Source: an uncultured Clostridium sp.
GTDB taxonomy: Bacteria > Bacillota > Clostridia > Lachnospirales > Lachnospiraceae
Direction: 5' to 3'
NCBI GenBank assembly: GCA_902496665.1
Contig: CABVBU010000002.1
Span: 108,196-172,195 of the forward strand
Length of the DNA stretch: 64,000 nt
This document shows positions 62,943-64,000 of the stretch, piece by piece. Position 1 is the stretch's first letter. Every line of letters starts with the position of its first letter. The position numbers and the translations under genes are program-made. The notes beneath the pieces were generated by a model, which worked only from the letters and a program-made list of their open reading frames with translations, searched no databases and was not told the origin of the DNA.

Positions 62943-62963
62943 CATAAATATATTATGTAAACC
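62938..62963 (+). other. Dif-like palindrome after the recombinase gene
   Basis: ATTAACATAA, ATATA, then TTATGTAAACC. The right arm TTATGTAAACC differs in one base from the XerD arm of Bacillus dif (TTATGTAAACT), and ATATATTATGTAAAC is identical over 15 bases. The left arm does not match the XerC arm; it mirrors the right. It begins inside the stop codon region of the recombinase gene. Confidence 0.5.
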
Positions 62964-63001
62964 ATCTAAATAAAAACTTAATTTATACTAAAATACTAAA
63001 A

Positions 63002-63033
63002 GCCGCTCATCCCTTTTCATGGATCCGAGCGGC
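63002..63033. terminator. Hairpin after the recombinase gene
   Basis: GCCGCTC (63002-63008) pairs with GAGCGGC (63027-63033). T-runs are weak on both strands. Confidence 0.5.
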
Positions 63034-63066
63034 ATATGTATCTATTTGAGGGTTTGATATTCCAAA

Positions 63067-63105
63067 AACGTATAGTAAACGCTATGGTGCGTTTACAACG
63101 TATAG
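63067..63105. repeat. Hairpin flanked by direct repeats
   Basis: AACGTATAG occurs at 63067-63075 and again at 63097-63105. Between them GTAAACGC (63075-63082) pairs with GCGTTTAC (63089-63096) around TATGGT. No gene overlaps it. Confidence 0.8.
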
Positions 63106-63176
63106 ATTATTTCCATACGATCTATCTCACATTTCATATTAAATTTTTGAATTCTACAAACTTGAATTGACATAAC

Positions 63177-63392
63177 TCATTTAGATTGCTTATGCCAAGC
63201 ATATAAGTAGATAGCAAGGTACACTCCCGCAAAGCAACTAATGATTATGCCTGCAATCAAAGCAGGATAATAACTTGTAATCAAGCCTGTATCTGCTGTT
63301 ACGATGAAGATAATACCAATAACAAATGCTATAACATAGATAATGGACATAAACTTTTTTATAAAATCACTTCCTCGTCTACTTTCTTTCAC
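63177..63392 (-). CDS. Small membrane protein of unknown function
   Basis: A 71-residue protein with two membrane helices (about 15-34 and 40-62) and polar ends. I do not recognise a family. It begins at a GTG with a weak ribosome site; an ATG at 63350 is an alternative. It is last of a three-gene minus-strand unit with the DUF2500 gene. Confidence 0.55.
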   Translation of the reverse strand: MKESRRGSDFIKKFMSIIYVIAFVIGIIFIVTADTGLITSYYPALIAGIIISCFAGVYLAIYLYAWHKQSK

Positions 63393-63408
63393 ACTATCAC
63401 TTCAAGAA

Positions 63409-63780
63409 TCACACGCGCTCAAATGACAGATATCTCGTTCCCTGAAACGTAAGTTTCCCAATGTCGCCTTCCGCCAGCATTCCATATTCTCTGCCAGAAA
63501 CTGGCAGTTCCATCCGGTCACCGCTCTCTACCTGAAACGTGACATAGTAGCTGGTACTTGAAGTCGAATAGTAGCCATGGGTTCCAGACAGGTCACCCGC
63601 ATTTGCATGGCTATGATGTGTGATATTTTCACGCTTTGCGACGATGGTTGCACTCACCGACAAACGCGGTGACTGATTGTTTTTATGCCATGTTCCGATT
63701 CCTGTCACAAACTGGAAGATGATCATGCCAAAAACCATTACGAAGATAATCGGAAACATAAACTCAAACAGCATAAACAT
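63409..63780 (-). CDS. DUF2500-family membrane protein
   Basis: A 123-residue protein with an N-terminal membrane helix (FMFPIIFVMVFGMIIFQFV), then a beta-rich part with SVSATIVAKRENITHH, YYVTFQVESGDRMELPVSG and GDIGKLTFQGTRYLSF, which are the DUF2500 marks. The function of the family is unknown. I place the start at 63780 after GAGGTGAG; the upstream frame lacks a ribosome site. Confidence 0.8.
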   Translation of the reverse strand: MFMLFEFMFPIIFVMVFGMIIFQFVTGIGTWHKNNQSPRLSVSATIVAKRENITHHSHANAGDLSGTHGYYSTSSTSYYVTFQVESGDRMELPVSGREYGMLAEGDIGKLTFQGTRYLSFERV

Positions 63781-63785
63781 ATAAC

Positions 63786-63998
63786 TCACCTCTTCTTCAT
63801 CTTTCGTCCAATGATTATTCTGAGCACAAAACATACGACAATCACGAAAAGCGAGGCAGCGATATACAGTAATGCTTCTGTATACCACGGTGCAGAATGC
63901 GATTCGTATAGTTTATTCATGCTCTTGATTCTGCAAATTTGGAATTTATCGCAATATTCCATTCTTGGATTATACTCGCTTATAGATAATTGGTTCAT
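63786..63998 (-). CDS. Small membrane protein at the window edge
   Basis: A frame of up to 70 residues with one membrane helix (LLYIAASLFVIVVCFVLRIII) and a basic end RKMKKR. The start may be ATG 63998 or an internal ATG at 63920 (44 residues); neither has a strong ribosome site, and the window end hides further upstream sequence. It precedes the DUF2500 gene by five bases. Confidence 0.45.
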   Translation of the reverse strand: MNQLSISEYNPRMEYCDKFQICRIKSMNKLYESHSAPWYTEALLYIAASLFVIVVCFVLRIIIGRKMKKR

Positions 63999-64000
63999 CA

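Overview
The window looks like a low-to-mid GC Clostridia chromosome, most likely Lachnospiraceae. The basis is the gene set: DUF177-rpmF, type III glutamine synthetase, DapL, aspS2-gatCAB without an asnS, ylm-type division genes, a DarA c-di-AMP receptor, T-boxes, and strong AGGAGG ribosome sites. I recognise no tRNA, rRNA or CRISPR array.

Layout. 0-7 kb: an SOS-controlled YneA-like division inhibitor, the SbcCD nuclease and a sensor kinase hybrid. 7-13 kb: TmcAL, DarA with a structured leader, pta-ackA, a structured intergenic stretch, DUF177-rpmF. 13-26 kb: a creatininase-family hydrolase, glutamine synthetase III (minus strand), CTP synthase, DapL, then a T-box-controlled operon (AspRS2 and GatCAB) that makes Asn-tRNA(Asn) and Gln-tRNA(Gln) by transamidation. 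25-32 kb: plsX, acpP, rnc, smc, ftsY in the classic order. 32-41 kb: threonine deaminase, a ClC channel, then a cobalamin-riboswitch operon with an exported CbiK-type chelatase, a two-domain lipoprotein and a BtuFCD-type transporter. 41-50 kb: T-box-thrS, a membrane adaptor, yggS-sepF-ylmH, aroB, lspA, rluD, a cytidylate kinase-like protein. 50-55 kb: a helicase remnant, glmS, and an exported NlpC/P60 hydrolase.

55.5-60.9 kb is a 5.4 kb filamentous (inovirus) prophage: major coat protein, pIII-like adsorption protein, Zot/pI assembly ATPase, ssDNA-binding protein, a ribbon-helix-helix repressor, and a Rep protein of the CRESS type (HUH nuclease plus superfamily 3 helicase). A stem-loop near rep presents TAGTATTAC, the nonanucleotide of circovirus origins. 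The phage has no integrase of its own. It sits in a dif-like palindrome just upstream of a ttcA-xer operon, and the phage side of the junction carries inverted att-like arms that can fold as a single strand, as in CTXphi. Each junction has a well-spaced promoter at the same distance from the core, so the prophage appears to replace the promoter it displaced.

The other strong observation is that the CTP synthase carries a C-terminal ANTAR RNA-binding domain. The pyrG leader contains an intrinsic terminator whose 5' arm overlaps a possible ANTAR-type hexaloop hairpin, which suggests an enzyme that controls its own transcription by antitermination. A 63-nt hairpin element is found both in that leader and upstream of dapL.
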